Shown: positions 1-7,069 of the stretch, piece after piece
Layout: every line of letters begins with the position of its first letter
How positions within the stretch are numbered: position 1 is the first letter of the stretch
DNA from: a virus
Strand: one strand, 5' to 3'
DNA: 30,346 nt
Virus record (IMG/VR): IMGVR_UViG_3300044998_001421
Coordinates: 1 to 30,346 of that record
Made by a program: the position numbers and the translations under genes
Notes under the pieces: model-generated
The model's database searches: none
What the model saw: only the letters and a program-made list of their open reading frames with translations
What the model was told of the DNA's origin: nothing

Positions 1-4
1 ACTG

Positions 5-32
5 CTCCAGACTCCCGGCTCCAGACTCACGT
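5..32. repeat. Heptameric repeat array (partial, at window edge)
   Basis: Four consecutive 7-nt units of the form CTCCNGA (sense strand GGAGWCN) run in perfect 7-nt register. The array supplies the last bases of the neighbouring tail gene, whose TGA lies at 27-29. It is the same repeat family as at 3234-3311 and 3722-3811. An opposing arm, if there is one, would lie left of the window. Confidence 0.75.
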
Positions 33-824
33 CCCAATCCCGAGGCCGCTGAAATCCCTGTACGGGTAGACCTGCTCCACGTAGGCGGCGATCGGTCGCT
101 GCACCAGCATCCTGGCGGTGCCGTCTTCGACGTCGGCGTACCGCACCCACAGGTAGTCCCACCCCCGCTTGTTGATCCCGGAGATACTCCCCACCGACAG
201 GCCGATGGCGTTCGGACTGGCGGCGAACTTGTAGGCGATCTCCCAGTCGTCCTGCCCCCGCTTCGATCCCGACGCCCCCAGAAACAGCACTTCCCCCGTG
301 TCGAACCCGCGGAACGGAAAGGCGTTCACGGTTCCGGTCAGCCGGAACAACGCCGCCTTGTAGGCGGGGGTCACCAGGTTCGCCGGGAGATAGTGCGTCT
401 CGCCGAAGTGGTAGACCGGGACGGTGACGTCGACGCCGTCGATCGAGTCCTTGCCGACGCCGATCGCGCCGTGAAAGTTGGGCGGCACCAGCCCCGGCGC
501 GGCCCACGCCCCGACCGTCCCCAGCGACTGCGTGATGTGCTGCGTCCCGCCGCCGGTGTCGAAGTTGAACGAGGAGTCCCCCGTTTGCGGCGGCTCGTAG
601 ACGCCGTAACGGACGGAGGCTTCCCAGGTCGTCTCGGCCAGCCGTTCGAGATGGCTCGACTGCCGCACCAGCCCGGCATACGTCGCCGGGGCGACGTTGA
701 GCAGTTCGAGATGCGCGGCCACATCGTCGTCGGTCCCGGAGACGACGAACCGCAGATCGATGGAGGCATCCTCCCCGATCTGATGCTCGCGGCTGTCCCA
801 CAGTTCCTGGACGGTGATTGGCAT
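27..824 (-). CDS. Phage tail protein of unknown specific role
   Basis: This 265-residue protein is encoded directly downstream of the tape measure gene (20-nt gap), where siphophages usually place distal-tail or baseplate proteins. No signal peptide or membrane segment is visible. The sequence is rich in Gly, aromatic residues and beta-prone stretches, as expected of a virion protein. The C-terminus carries Tyr/Trp-rich segments (for example DYLWVRY near residue 225). The start is ATG at 824. Its stop codon lies inside a 7-nt-period repeat array, so the repeat may have trimmed or replaced the original C-terminus. I do not recognise a named family; the tail assignment comes from gene order. 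Confidence 0.7.
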   Translation of the reverse strand: MPITVQELWDSREHQIGEDASIDLRFVVSGTDDDVAAHLELLNVAPATYAGLVRQSSHLERLAETTWEASVRYGVYEPPQTGDSSFNFDTGGGTQHITQSLGTVGAWAAPGLVPPNFHGAIGVGKDSIDGVDVTVPVYHFGETHYLPANLVTPAYKAALFRLTGTVNAFPFRGFDTGEVLFLGASGSKRGQDDWEIAYKFAASPNAIGLSVGSISGINKRGWDYLWVRYADVEDGTARMLVQRPIAAYVEQVYPYRDFSGLGIGT

Positions 825-844
825 TGGTCGTCATCAGTCTCTGC

Positions 845-2833
845 TTACGTGAACACGAGCTTGCCATGCTGCGATTGCTCCAGCAGACGCTTGGTGTTCT
901 TGGCGGTCTCTTCGGTGGCCTTGGCCGTGCGGTCGGCCGCGCTCCCGCCGCCGAACCCGCGCACCGCCGCCGCGTTGAACGTCCCCTGCGTCGAGACCCG
1001 CTCCTCGGCCAGTTGCGACAGCAGGTCGTCCATGCCGGCCAGCTCGCCCTGGGCGCGCCGCGTTCGATCGGGCGTGTTCGCTTCCACGTCCGCCCGTTTC
1101 TGCGCGGCTTCGTGGAGCGCGGCTTCCCACTCCTTCCGGGCCTCGGCCAGCGCGTCGCCGGTCGCCGTGAGGTCGGCGGCATTCTGCCGCTCGCGGGCTT
1201 GCCGATCCTCCTCCGCCATGCGGGCCACTTCGGACTGCGCGCCTTGGCGTTCGGTCTCGATCTGCGTCCGCTGCTCCTGGCGGCGGCGGTCCCGTTCGCC
1301 GATGGTCTGCTGAGTCTGGCGATCAGTGGCGGCCGTCTGCCGCTGGAAGTCCTCGTCGAGGATCTTCGACGCCGCTTCGACGTCGAGTTCGCTGTCGAAC
1401 AGCTTCATCAGCCGCAGGACGCCCTTGCTGATGAAGTTCTGCGCGGTGCTCCAGCCCTTGGTCAGGCTCGACGTGAACACGGTCCAGGCGTCGGCCAAGA
1501 ACGCGGTCGTCTCGACCCACGCGACCTGCAAACCGGCCCAGGCATCGATCAGGAATGAGACCGCGCCGTAGAACGCCTCGCTCGCCAGTGAGAGGAAGAA
1601 TTCCTTGAAGGCGATCCAGTGTTCCTGCAGGAACGCGACCCCCTTCTGCCATTCCATCCGCAGCGTCAGCCACAGAATCTTCGCCGCCAGGGCCAGATCG
1701 CCCGCGGCGAGGGCGTCCCCGATCCCTTTCCACGCCGCAAGGGCGTCATCCTTCAGGGTTTGGAACGTGTCGGCCAGCCAGCCCAGGGCCTGGGCGCCTG
1801 CGCCGGACACATAGAAGAGGTATGCGCCCAGCCCCACGACCGCCGCCGTGACCAGTCCGATCGGGGACAACAGGGCACCAATGATCGTGCCGACCACCCC
1901 CAAAACCGTGCCGACGCCGGTGATCACCGAGGCCGCCACGCCGAACGCTGCCCCCAAGCCGGAGATCAGCGTGCCGAGGACCACCAGCGCGGCCCCGCCC
2001 GCCGCCACGGCGGCGGCGATCTGGAACACGGTGACGATCAGGGCCTTGTTCTCGCGAATCCAGTCGGCGGTGACCTGGGCGATGCGGATCGCGCTCGTCG
2101 CCAGGTCCTGCAGCAGCGGCGCGAGCGCCGCGCCGATGGCGAACACGCCGCTCTTGATCACCTTCCACAGGTCGTCGAGCGTGTCGCCGAACGTCTCGGC
2201 CGCTTTCGCGTCTTCAGTGCTGATGACCAGCCCCAGATCGCGGGCCTGCTGGCGGAGCGCGGCGATCCCTTTCGCGCCATCCTGCATCAACGGCAGCAGC
2301 GACGTCCCCGTCTTGCCGAAGAGCTCCATCGCCGTCGCCGCCCGAATGGCCGGGTCCTGATTCTGCGACAGCCGGTCGGCCAGCAGTTCAAACTGCTGCT
2401 CCGGCGACAGGCTCCCCAGGTCGGCCAGCGACAATCCCAATCGCGTCAACGTCTGCTGCGCCGTGCTCGATCCCTCGGCCGCGTCGACGAGGAACTTCTG
2501 CATCTTGCGGACGCCCCCTTCGAGCGTCGCCAGGTCGGCCCCCGACTGCTCGGCGGCGTAGCCGAGTTCCGACAGCGACTCGACCGAGATGCCGGTCCGC
2601 GCCGACAGCTTGGCGAGTTGATCCCCCATCGCGGCGAACACGTTCGTCGTCGCCAGCAGCGACGCGACGGCCGCCGAGCCGAGACCGAAGAGCTTGGCGC
2701 CGATCGACTGCACGCCCGCCCCGAAGGCCTTGAGCCGCTTCTCCGCCGCCTTCAGTCCGCGCACGAGCTTCGTGTCGTCGGCGAACAGTTCCACGAACGC
2801 CCGTCCTGCGCGAATCCCTTGCGATGAAGCCAT
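845..2833 (-). CDS. Phage tail tape measure protein
   Basis: This 662-residue protein sets tail length and is threaded inside the tail tube. The N-terminus (residues 1-60) has the SQGIRAGRAFVEL start followed by a helical KGLKAAEKRLKAFG segment, as in other tape measures. A long hydrophobic, Gly/Ala-rich region (about 270-350) is compatible with membrane-inserting segments. The C-terminal third has a Gln/Arg/Glu-rich coiled coil (about 480-590). I chose ATG 2833 because the frame upstream of it is not conserved in character and the 2833 start matches a second copy of the same N-terminus at 2924. The gene lies downstream of the G/GT chaperone genes, the classic siphophage order. Confidence 0.93.
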   Translation of the reverse strand: MASSQGIRAGRAFVELFADDTKLVRGLKAAEKRLKAFGAGVQSIGAKLFGLGSAAVASLLATTNVFAAMGDQLAKLSARTGISVESLSELGYAAEQSGADLATLEGGVRKMQKFLVDAAEGSSTAQQTLTRLGLSLADLGSLSPEQQFELLADRLSQNQDPAIRAATAMELFGKTGTSLLPLMQDGAKGIAALRQQARDLGLVISTEDAKAAETFGDTLDDLWKVIKSGVFAIGAALAPLLQDLATSAIRIAQVTADWIRENKALIVTVFQIAAAVAAGGAALVVLGTLISGLGAAFGVAASVITGVGTVLGVVGTIIGALLSPIGLVTAAVVGLGAYLFYVSGAGAQALGWLADTFQTLKDDALAAWKGIGDALAAGDLALAAKILWLTLRMEWQKGVAFLQEHWIAFKEFFLSLASEAFYGAVSFLIDAWAGLQVAWVETTAFLADAWTVFTSSLTKGWSTAQNFISKGVLRLMKLFDSELDVEAASKILDEDFQRQTAATDRQTQQTIGERDRRRQEQRTQIETERQGAQSEVARMAEEDRQARERQNAADLTATGDALAEARKEWEAALHEAAQKRADVEANTPDRTRRAQGELAGMDDLLSQLAEERVSTQGTFNAAAVRGFGGGSAADRTAKATEETAKNTKRLLEQSQHGKLVFT

Positions 2834-2843
2834 AGTGCTGTTC

Positions 2844-2924
2844 TCAGAGTGAGCGTTCACCAACAAACCGGCCGGGCCGGGCGACGAACGCCTTGCCGGC
2901 ACGGATGCCTTGGGACGAGGCCAT
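2844..2924 (-). pseudogene. Remnant of a second tape-measure N-terminus (26 codons)
   Basis: ATG at 2924 overlaps the TGA of the T-type chaperone frame by one base (TGATG). The first residues read MASSQGIRAGKAFV, matching the live tape measure start (MASSQGIRAGRAFV at 2833) in 13 of 14 positions, while nearly every third codon base differs. After that the frame diverges and stops at 2844, 10 nt before the live ATG. The pattern suggests that the original coupled tape measure start survives as a stub upstream of an acquired or recombined tape measure. It could still act as a short coupling ORF that delivers ribosomes to 2833. Confidence 0.75.
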
Positions 2925-3187
2925 CAGCGGTCACCTCGGGGGAACGGTCCCCGGTCCACGAACACAGTTTTGAGGAGGGAGATGTCGGCTTTCGGTGGTG
3001 CGGGTGAGCTGGGGGTTGGTTTGCGGTGCGGATGAAAGTCTGCTGGTTTGAGGGGGCGGGTCTTCTTGGGATCGCGATGGGCGTTGGCCAGCAGCGCGAG
3101 CAGCGCGGCCGTGTGGTTCCAGGCGTCCGACTGCCGGGCCTCGGCCATCCAGACCAGTTCCCGGAGCGTCAGCGGCCCGGGGTTCAC
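2924..3187 (-). CDS. Tail assembly chaperone, T-type extension (GT)
   Basis: The 87 codons from GTG 3187 overlap the stop of the preceding chaperone by 4 nt (GTGA). The frame is also open far upstream with no ATG, GTG or TTG, back to a T TTT TTC slippery heptamer at 3430-3436 in the chaperone gene. It is therefore probably made mainly as a -1 frameshift fusion, like gpGT of lambda: 97 residues of the first protein plus 168 of this frame. Before the GTG, the frame reads DWVWRLVWQLAGVVG. After it come LTLRELVWMAEARQ and a DPKK-rich linker. This Trp-rich helical block fits a T domain that binds the tape measure or tube proteins. The position between tail tube and tape measure supports this. Confidence 0.8.
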   Translation of the reverse strand: MNPGPLTLRELVWMAEARQSDAWNHTAALLALLANAHRDPKKTRPLKPADFHPHRKPTPSSPAPPKADISLLKTVFVDRGPFPRGDR

Positions 3188-3720
3188 GCCGACGACGCCG
3201 GCGAGCTGCCAGACGAGTCGCCAGACCCAGTCGGGAGACCGGAGTCTGGAGACTGGAGTCGCAGACGGCGGCCGTTCTCCGGACTCCCGACTCCCGACTC
3301 CAGACTCTCTCGCATCTTCTGCTCCAGTTCGGTGCTCTCCAGCCGCCGCGTCGCCGTCTCCAGCGCGATCCCCTCCAGCTTCCTGAGCTTCTCCAGCGCC
3401 TTGCGGAAGACGGTCCGCTTCCCGCTCGGGAAAAAATCGACGAGTTCCTCCAGCAATGCCGTCGTGGCGTGGTCGAGGACGTCGCCGCCGAGCGCCCGGC
3501 CGAAGTCCTCGTCGCTGACGTTCTTCGCCTCGGCTTCGGGCTTCACGAGGGCGAACAGGATGTCGCAGAGCAGGACCGGATCGGTGACCAGCCGTTCGAG
3601 CAGCTTCCCTTCGATGGCATCGAGCAGGTCGATGTTAAGCAGCGACCGCACGCGGCGGATGGCATCGACGTTGATCGTGACGGTCCAGGTGCGGCCTTGT
3701 GTGTCGTGGAACGATTTCAT
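3184..3720 (-). CDS. Tail assembly chaperone (gpG-like)
   Basis: This 178-residue protein is encoded between the tail tube gene and the tape measure, and is expected to hold the tape measure soluble while the tube polymerises around it. Residues 1-95 are a compact domain (MKSFHDTQGRTWTV start, then helices with acidic and leucine-rich faces). The start is ATG 3720; the longer upstream frame would run through a repeat array and the tail tube gene. Residues from about 137 to 165 are encoded by a 7-nt-period repeat (3234-3311) and read as low-complexity Ser/Pro/Gly/Asp, so the true C-terminus has probably been disturbed. The stop overlaps GTG 3187 by 4 nt. A -1 slippery site lies at codons 95-97. 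Confidence 0.85.
   Translation of the reverse strand: MKSFHDTQGRTWTVTINVDAIRRVRSLLNIDLLDAIEGKLLERLVTDPVLLCDILFALVKPEAEAKNVSDEDFGRALGGDVLDHATTALLEELVDFFPSGKRTVFRKALEKLRKLEGIALETATRRLESTELEQKMRESLESGVGSPENGRRLRLQSPDSGLPTGSGDSSGSSPASSA
3234..3311. repeat. Heptameric inverted repeat array inside the chaperone gene
   Basis: Four GGAGWCN units (3234-3261), a 15-nt spacer and five CTCCNGA-type units (3277-3311) are in 7-nt register. The two arms face each other and can pair into a large hairpin. The array lies within both the zero and -1 reading frames of the tail chaperone, and neither frame contains a stop here. Confidence 0.8.
3430..3436 (-). other. Predicted -1 ribosomal frameshift site (T TTT TTC)
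   Basis: On the minus strand the codons GAT TTT TTC (residues 95-97 of the chaperone) form the heptamer T TTT TTC in the X XXY YYZ phase required for tandem -1 slippage. About 11 nt downstream a short hairpin can form (GCGGA, 6-nt loop, TCCGC). The -1 frame after the site is open to the stop at 2924. This is the arrangement of G/GT in many siphophages. Confidence 0.75.
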
Positions 3721-3721
3721 T

Positions 3722-3811
3722 GGAGGCTGGAGTCCGAAGTCGGGAGACCGGAGGAAAGGAAATTCCGCTTCAGAGAACTGGCCCTCCGGACTCCAGTCTC
3801 CAGACTCCCGA
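3722..3811. repeat. Heptameric inverted repeat array between tail tube and chaperone genes
   Basis: Five 7-nt units (3722-3756) face four complementary units (3784-3811). Pairing includes a perfect 9-bp stretch (CTGGAGTCC with GGACTCCAG) and an 8-bp one (GTCGGGAG with CTCCCGAC). The array fills nearly the entire spacer between the tail tube stop (3816) and the chaperone start (3720), and could act as a processing or attenuation hairpin between highly and weakly expressed genes. Confidence 0.8.
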
Positions 3812-3815
3812 CTGA

Positions 3816-4256
3816 TTACGGCACGGTCATCCATTCGGGCGCGTTGGCACTGTACGTTGGCTTGGCCGTGACGCTGACTTTGATCGCCTCTTCCAGCGGT
3901 TCCGACCGACTGAAATTGGTGATGGCCATCGAGGCCCGCAGCCCCTGCGAACCGGCGGCATTGCTGGCCCCGTCGAGGACGGCGAACTCGATCGGCGCGT
4001 TGGTGAGGAAGGCGGTGCGGATCGCCGTGAAGTCGTCGTCCGCCGTGTCCCACACCATCTCGAACTCGAGGCTGGCGTCCTTGAGCGTGGCGATGTTGGC
4101 CCGCCAGCCCCCGTTGCCGCGGGTCGACACGTCCGCTTCCCCCGCTTCGAGGTTGAGCGTCAGGTCTTTGACGTTCTTGACCTCGTTCCAGGCGGGAGCG
4201 GCATAGTTGCCCGTGTTGCGATAGAGCTTGGCGTCGAGTCCGAGTTTCACGCCCAT
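3816..4256 (-). CDS. Phage major tail tube protein
   Basis: This 146-residue protein has the size and composition of the TP901-1/lambda gpV-like tail tube family. The start MGVKLGLDAKLYRN leads into beta-strand-rich sequence. The segments VKDLTLNLEAGEADVSTRG and DASLEFEMVWDTADDDF are typical of tube subunits, in which a two-sheet sandwich forms hexameric rings. ATG 4256 is used. It sits upstream of the chaperone and tape measure genes, in the standard tail order. A strong inverted-repeat array follows its stop codon and may limit read-through or stabilise the abundant tube mRNA. Confidence 0.88.
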   Translation of the reverse strand: MGVKLGLDAKLYRNTGNYAAPAWNEVKNVKDLTLNLEAGEADVSTRGNGGWRANIATLKDASLEFEMVWDTADDDFTAIRTAFLTNAPIEFAVLDGASNAAGSQGLRASMAITNFSRSEPLEEAIKVSVTAKPTYSANAPEWMTVP

Positions 4257-4289
4257 GTGCTGGTCCTCTTGAATCTCGCTGTCGCGACG

Positions 4290-5225
4290 TTACGTCCCTG
4301 ACGGAGTGCCCGAGTGGTCCGACGGCCCGGCCGTCCCGCCCGCCCGCAGCGCTTGCAGCAATTGCTGGAACTGCTCGTCCGTGAGCAGCGTCCGCTGGCG
4401 GTTCTCGATGCGCCATTGGCGAACCGCCTGCAGGGCGCGCGGCAGGCCCCAGGCCAACAACAGCGTCAGCAGGGCTGTCGCGGTCACTGTTCCGGCGGTT
4501 CCCCAGCGGAACAGGGTCGGCACCAGCAGGTCGGGCGGGTTGAGGTTCGGAGGGATCAGCGGTCGCCGCTCGGGAAACACCGGCAGGAGGTCCGGCAGAG
4601 GCGGATCGACCTTGGGCGGCGGCTGCCAGGGGGGATCGATGCCGCCAGTCCCCTCAGGCGCACGCTGCGCCGGTGGCTGCGGAGGCTGTGATCCCTCGAG
4701 CTTCGCGACGTACTGCCGGATCGCCGTTGTGATCTGCCGCGCCAACTTCTCCGGGTCGCCGCCGTAGGTCCCCTGAAAGACGACCGTCCTGGGATCGCCG
4801 TAGCGCCCGCTGCGCGGGGGCTGCACGAGGATCGTCGGGTAGGCCTCGATCTGCAGGTTCCGAAACCGGAACGCCTGGCTCTGGTCCTCGCGGGCATAGA
4901 CGTTGTAATGCGCCCACGACTTCTTCGGATCATTGGGATCGGCCAGAGCCAAGAGCCAGGAGTTGCTCGCCCAGTCGGCCTTGAGCTTCACGCAGGGAGC
5001 GCACCCCTGCATCGTCAGCACCGAGATGAACCACTTGTCGGCATCGCTGGCCGGCGGCCCCATCGCCTCGACGAAGCGGGCCTCCGGGTCGCTGCCGACG
5101 CCGTCCACGTGCTGCACCATGTCCCCCAGCCGCAGCACCTCGGCGCGGTCCACCTCCACGTCCCGCCCCCAGGCGGGGGACGTGGCGAGCCACGCCGCGA
5201 TCAGCGTCGGCAGTCCTCGGTTCAT
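4290..5225 (-). CDS. Secreted or membrane-anchored thioredoxin-fold protein
   Basis: The 311-residue protein begins with a short signal-like segment (MNRGLPTLIAAWLATSPAWG). It has a thioredoxin-like domain with a CxxC active site, C75-A-P-C78 (in TMQGCAPCVK), and the cis-proline motif EAYPTILV at P130. A Pro-rich linker follows (about 180-235), then one transmembrane helix (about 244-262) and a cytoplasmic Gln/Arg-rich tail. ATG 5225 was chosen because residues upstream in the frame are not signal-like and overlap the preceding gene. It is probably an envelope disulfide reductase or isomerase, or a redox-inactive fold reused for binding. It follows a secreted papain-like protein by 29 nt. Neither is a usual siphophage tail gene, so the pair looks like an accessory cassette in the tail module. 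Confidence 0.82.
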   Translation of the reverse strand: MNRGLPTLIAAWLATSPAWGRDVEVDRAEVLRLGDMVQHVDGVGSDPEARFVEAMGPPASDADKWFISVLTMQGCAPCVKLKADWASNSWLLALADPNDPKKSWAHYNVYAREDQSQAFRFRNLQIEAYPTILVQPPRSGRYGDPRTVVFQGTYGGDPEKLARQITTAIRQYVAKLEGSQPPQPPAQRAPEGTGGIDPPWQPPPKVDPPLPDLLPVFPERRPLIPPNLNPPDLLVPTLFRWGTAGTVTATALLTLLLAWGLPRALQAVRQWRIENRQRTLLTDEQFQQLLQALRAGGTAGPSDHSGTPSGT

Positions 5226-5254
5226 GATCGTTGCTCCTGTTGACGGGGTTTCCT

Positions 5255-5815
5255 TCACCACCACGGGACGTACTGCGGCCGCGCGGGGTGCGGCGGGTAA
5301 TCGAGAATCACGACCCACGGACCGCTCGCCAGATGCAGCCGGCGGAACGCCGCCTCGTCATAGGCGTCGATCTTCTGGGGACTGTTGTTGTTGCAGACGT
5401 ACCAGACGCCGGTGCGCGGGTCGTAACCCACCAGCGTCTGGAAATGGGCCGTGCCGGCCCCGATCGCCGCGCCGCGGCCGGTTTCCGCGGCCCACTTCAT
5501 CCAGTCCCAGGTGCTCTGGCCGGTGACGTTGTAGATGCGGATGCCGCGACGCTGGCTGTATGCCGCCACGCGCGACGGATACGAGCCGCCGCGCTCGCGG
5601 GGGCCGTACTCCGTGTCCCACAGGAGCGTGGCGGCCGCAGGGACGTTCTGGTCGACGCCGCACATGCCGATCGAGCACTGCACGCACGAGCCGTCGTGAT
5701 TGCGGAACCACTGGCGGATTTCGGCCGGCAGATCGACGGCCAGGTGATCCTGTCCCCATGTGGCCCGAGGGGACCACAAGCCAAACAGAATCAGTCCAAA
5801 GGTCATGAGTCGCAT
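5255..5815 (-). CDS. Secreted papain-like cysteine peptidase (putative)
   Basis: This 186-residue protein has a signal peptide (MRLMTFGLILFGLWSPRATWG). Its core matches the papain layout: the nucleophile region GSC44VQCS resembles papain GSCWAFS, H124 lies in AHFQTLVGYD, and Asn142/143 in NNNSP resembles the papain NSW asparagine. The Trp replaced by Val-Gln and the extra cysteines (C47, C52) are unusual. ATG 5815 is preferred because AAGGA sits about 7 nt upstream; ATG 5830 in the same frame has no such site. It probably works outside the cytoplasmic membrane and may depend on the thioredoxin-like neighbour for its cysteines. A role in cell-envelope entry, lysis or superinfection exclusion is inference only. 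Confidence 0.72.
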   Translation of the reverse strand: MRLMTFGLILFGLWSPRATWGQDHLAVDLPAEIRQWFRNHDGSCVQCSIGMCGVDQNVPAAATLLWDTEYGPRERGGSYPSRVAAYSQRRGIRIYNVTGQSTWDWMKWAAETGRGAAIGAGTAHFQTLVGYDPRTGVWYVCNNNSPQKIDAYDEAAFRRLHLASGPWVVILDYPPHPARPQYVPWW

Positions 5816-5835
5816 GGAGTCATCCTTCATTGAGA

Positions 5836-6267
5836 TCAGTGGACCGAGTTCCGCCACAAGGCAGGCAACCGGGACTGTTCCTTCTCGAACGCCGGTCCCA
5901 TGTAGGGCCGGCGCTCATAGTTGATCCGCACGCGGCGGTTCCGTCGGCGACGGACCACCGTGTCTCCGTGTTCCAGGATGCGCGGCGCGTCGGTCCCCTT
6001 GTTCAGCAGAATGGGACCGATCACGACGCTCCGCGTCTCCGGAGAGAACACGAAGAAGATGTTTCGCTTGAGCAGCCCGGTGTGACTGCTGGGGGGCTGT
6101 CCCGGTTCCGAGACCGCCTTGCGCTTGCGGATGCTGGTCTTCGCCGTCTGACGGACGAACGCGCCGAATTTCGACAACACCTTCCGCGTGCCCCGATCCG
6201 CCGCGCTGGTGACGGCGGCCCGGTCGAAGAACAGGCGCTTGGCGTCGCTGAGCTTGATGCCGATCAT
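5836..6267 (-). CDS. HK97 gp10-like tail completion / head-tail joining protein
   Basis: The 143-residue protein has features of the HK97-gp10 family: an N-terminal helix (LSDAKRLFFDRAAVTSAADR), a central KFGAFVRQTAKTSIRKRK segment, a GLLKRNIFF motif, and a C-terminal block ending in a RRPYMGPAFEKEQ helix. Such proteins cap the neck end of the tail or join it to the head. ATG 6267 overlaps the stop of the upstream gene by 4 nt (ATGA), so translation is coupled. The neighbours are a tail-terminator-like protein and a secreted peptidase gene. Confidence 0.85.
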   Translation of the reverse strand: MIGIKLSDAKRLFFDRAAVTSAADRGTRKVLSKFGAFVRQTAKTSIRKRKAVSEPGQPPSSHTGLLKRNIFFVFSPETRSVVIGPILLNKGTDAPRILEHGDTVVRRRRNRRVRINYERRPYMGPAFEKEQSRLPALWRNSVH

Positions 6268-6692
6268 CGAAGCACCCGGTAGGTGAAGGTCAGGACGCTA
6301 GTGAACTGCCGCAATTCGGCCAGGTGCTCCTGGGCGTAGAGCACCGTCTGTTCGGTCTTGAGCCAGGCCGCGTCGGGATAGGAGGCGAGCCGTCGGCCGC
6401 GAAAGTGGTTGGTGATCTCCTCGGTGAGGTTCGTGAGCGCATCAAGTTCGGCGTTGTCGCCCGTCGTGAACTTCCGTTGGACCGCGACGTCGATGCTGTA
6501 ATCCCCCTGGCCGCGCGAACGATCGCCCGACGCCAGCACGACTCCCTTGGGGACGACCGTGACGTGCAGCGTCTGCATCTCCGGCAGGTCGAACCGCGGC
6601 AGGTAATGCCGCTCGGCCGTCACCGGCTGGCTCAACGTGGCGGTGTTGAGCTCCGCGACCAGCGCATCGGCAATGTCAGTGATCACGGCCAT
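6264..6692 (-). CDS. Tail terminator-like minor tail protein
   Basis: The 142-residue product starts MAVITDIADALVAELN and continues with alternating strands (LHVTVVPKGVV, YSIDVAVQRKF) and a C-terminal strand LTFTYRVLR. This layout resembles gpU/gp37-type tail terminators, which stop tube growth and join the tail to the neck. ATG 6692 overlaps the TGA of the preceding gene by one base (TGATG), and its own stop overlaps the next start by 4 nt. The family call rests on size, predicted fold pattern and position between head-tail connector and HK97-gp10-like genes. Confidence 0.75.
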   Translation of the reverse strand: MAVITDIADALVAELNTATLSQPVTAERHYLPRFDLPEMQTLHVTVVPKGVVLASGDRSRGQGDYSIDVAVQRKFTTGDNAELDALTNLTEEITNHFRGRRLASYPDAAWLKTEQTVLYAQEHLAELRQFTSVLTFTYRVLR

Positions 6693-7057
6693 CACAGGGT
6701 CTCCGTCCCGATGTGCTTGGTCTCGATCCGAAACGTCTGCCGGTAGGGGTCCGAGTACCGCCAGTCGATGACTTCGAACACGAGCATCTGTCCGTTCTGC
6801 GACTCGCGAATCCGGTCGCCCGCTTGCGGCGTGACCGCGTTGCCACTGAGCACGAGGTCCGCCGCCTGAATCAGAAAATCCCGTTCGGTGAAATCGACGC
6901 GGACCGCATGGCCGTCGTCGGTCTCGAACTGCGTCCGCCCCACCGTGGCCTTCACGACGATCGAGGCCGCGCCGCGCACATAGGTCACGTCGCGGGTGCA
7001 GTGCTTCGTGCGCTGCTCTTGCAGCCAGTGCACGCCTCGTTCGAGCAGGTCGGCCAT
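6692..7057 (-). CDS. Head-tail connector / stopper-like protein
   Basis: The 121-residue protein (MADLLERGVHWLQEQRTKH) has a short N-terminal helix, then beta strands (ASIVVKATVGRTQF, RVDFTERDFLIQAADL) and the segment PQAGDRIRE, which I recall from small phage neck proteins downstream of capsid genes. ATG 7057 is chosen because GGAGGA lies 4 nt upstream; a TTG four codons earlier has no better site. It follows the decoration protein gene by 12 nt and is coupled to the next gene by TGATG. A gpFII-like stopper is the likeliest role. Confidence 0.72.
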   Translation of the reverse strand: MADLLERGVHWLQEQRTKHCTRDVTYVRGAASIVVKATVGRTQFETDDGHAVRVDFTERDFLIQAADLVLSGNAVTPQAGDRIRESQNGQMLVFEVIDWRYSDPYRQTFRIETKHIGTETL

Positions 7058-7069
7058 CGCGTCCTCCAA

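Noticed and set aside
3721-4416. Longer chaperone frame upstream of 3720
   Set aside because: It runs antisense-like through a repeat array and through the tail tube gene in another frame, with Arg/Gly-rich translation.
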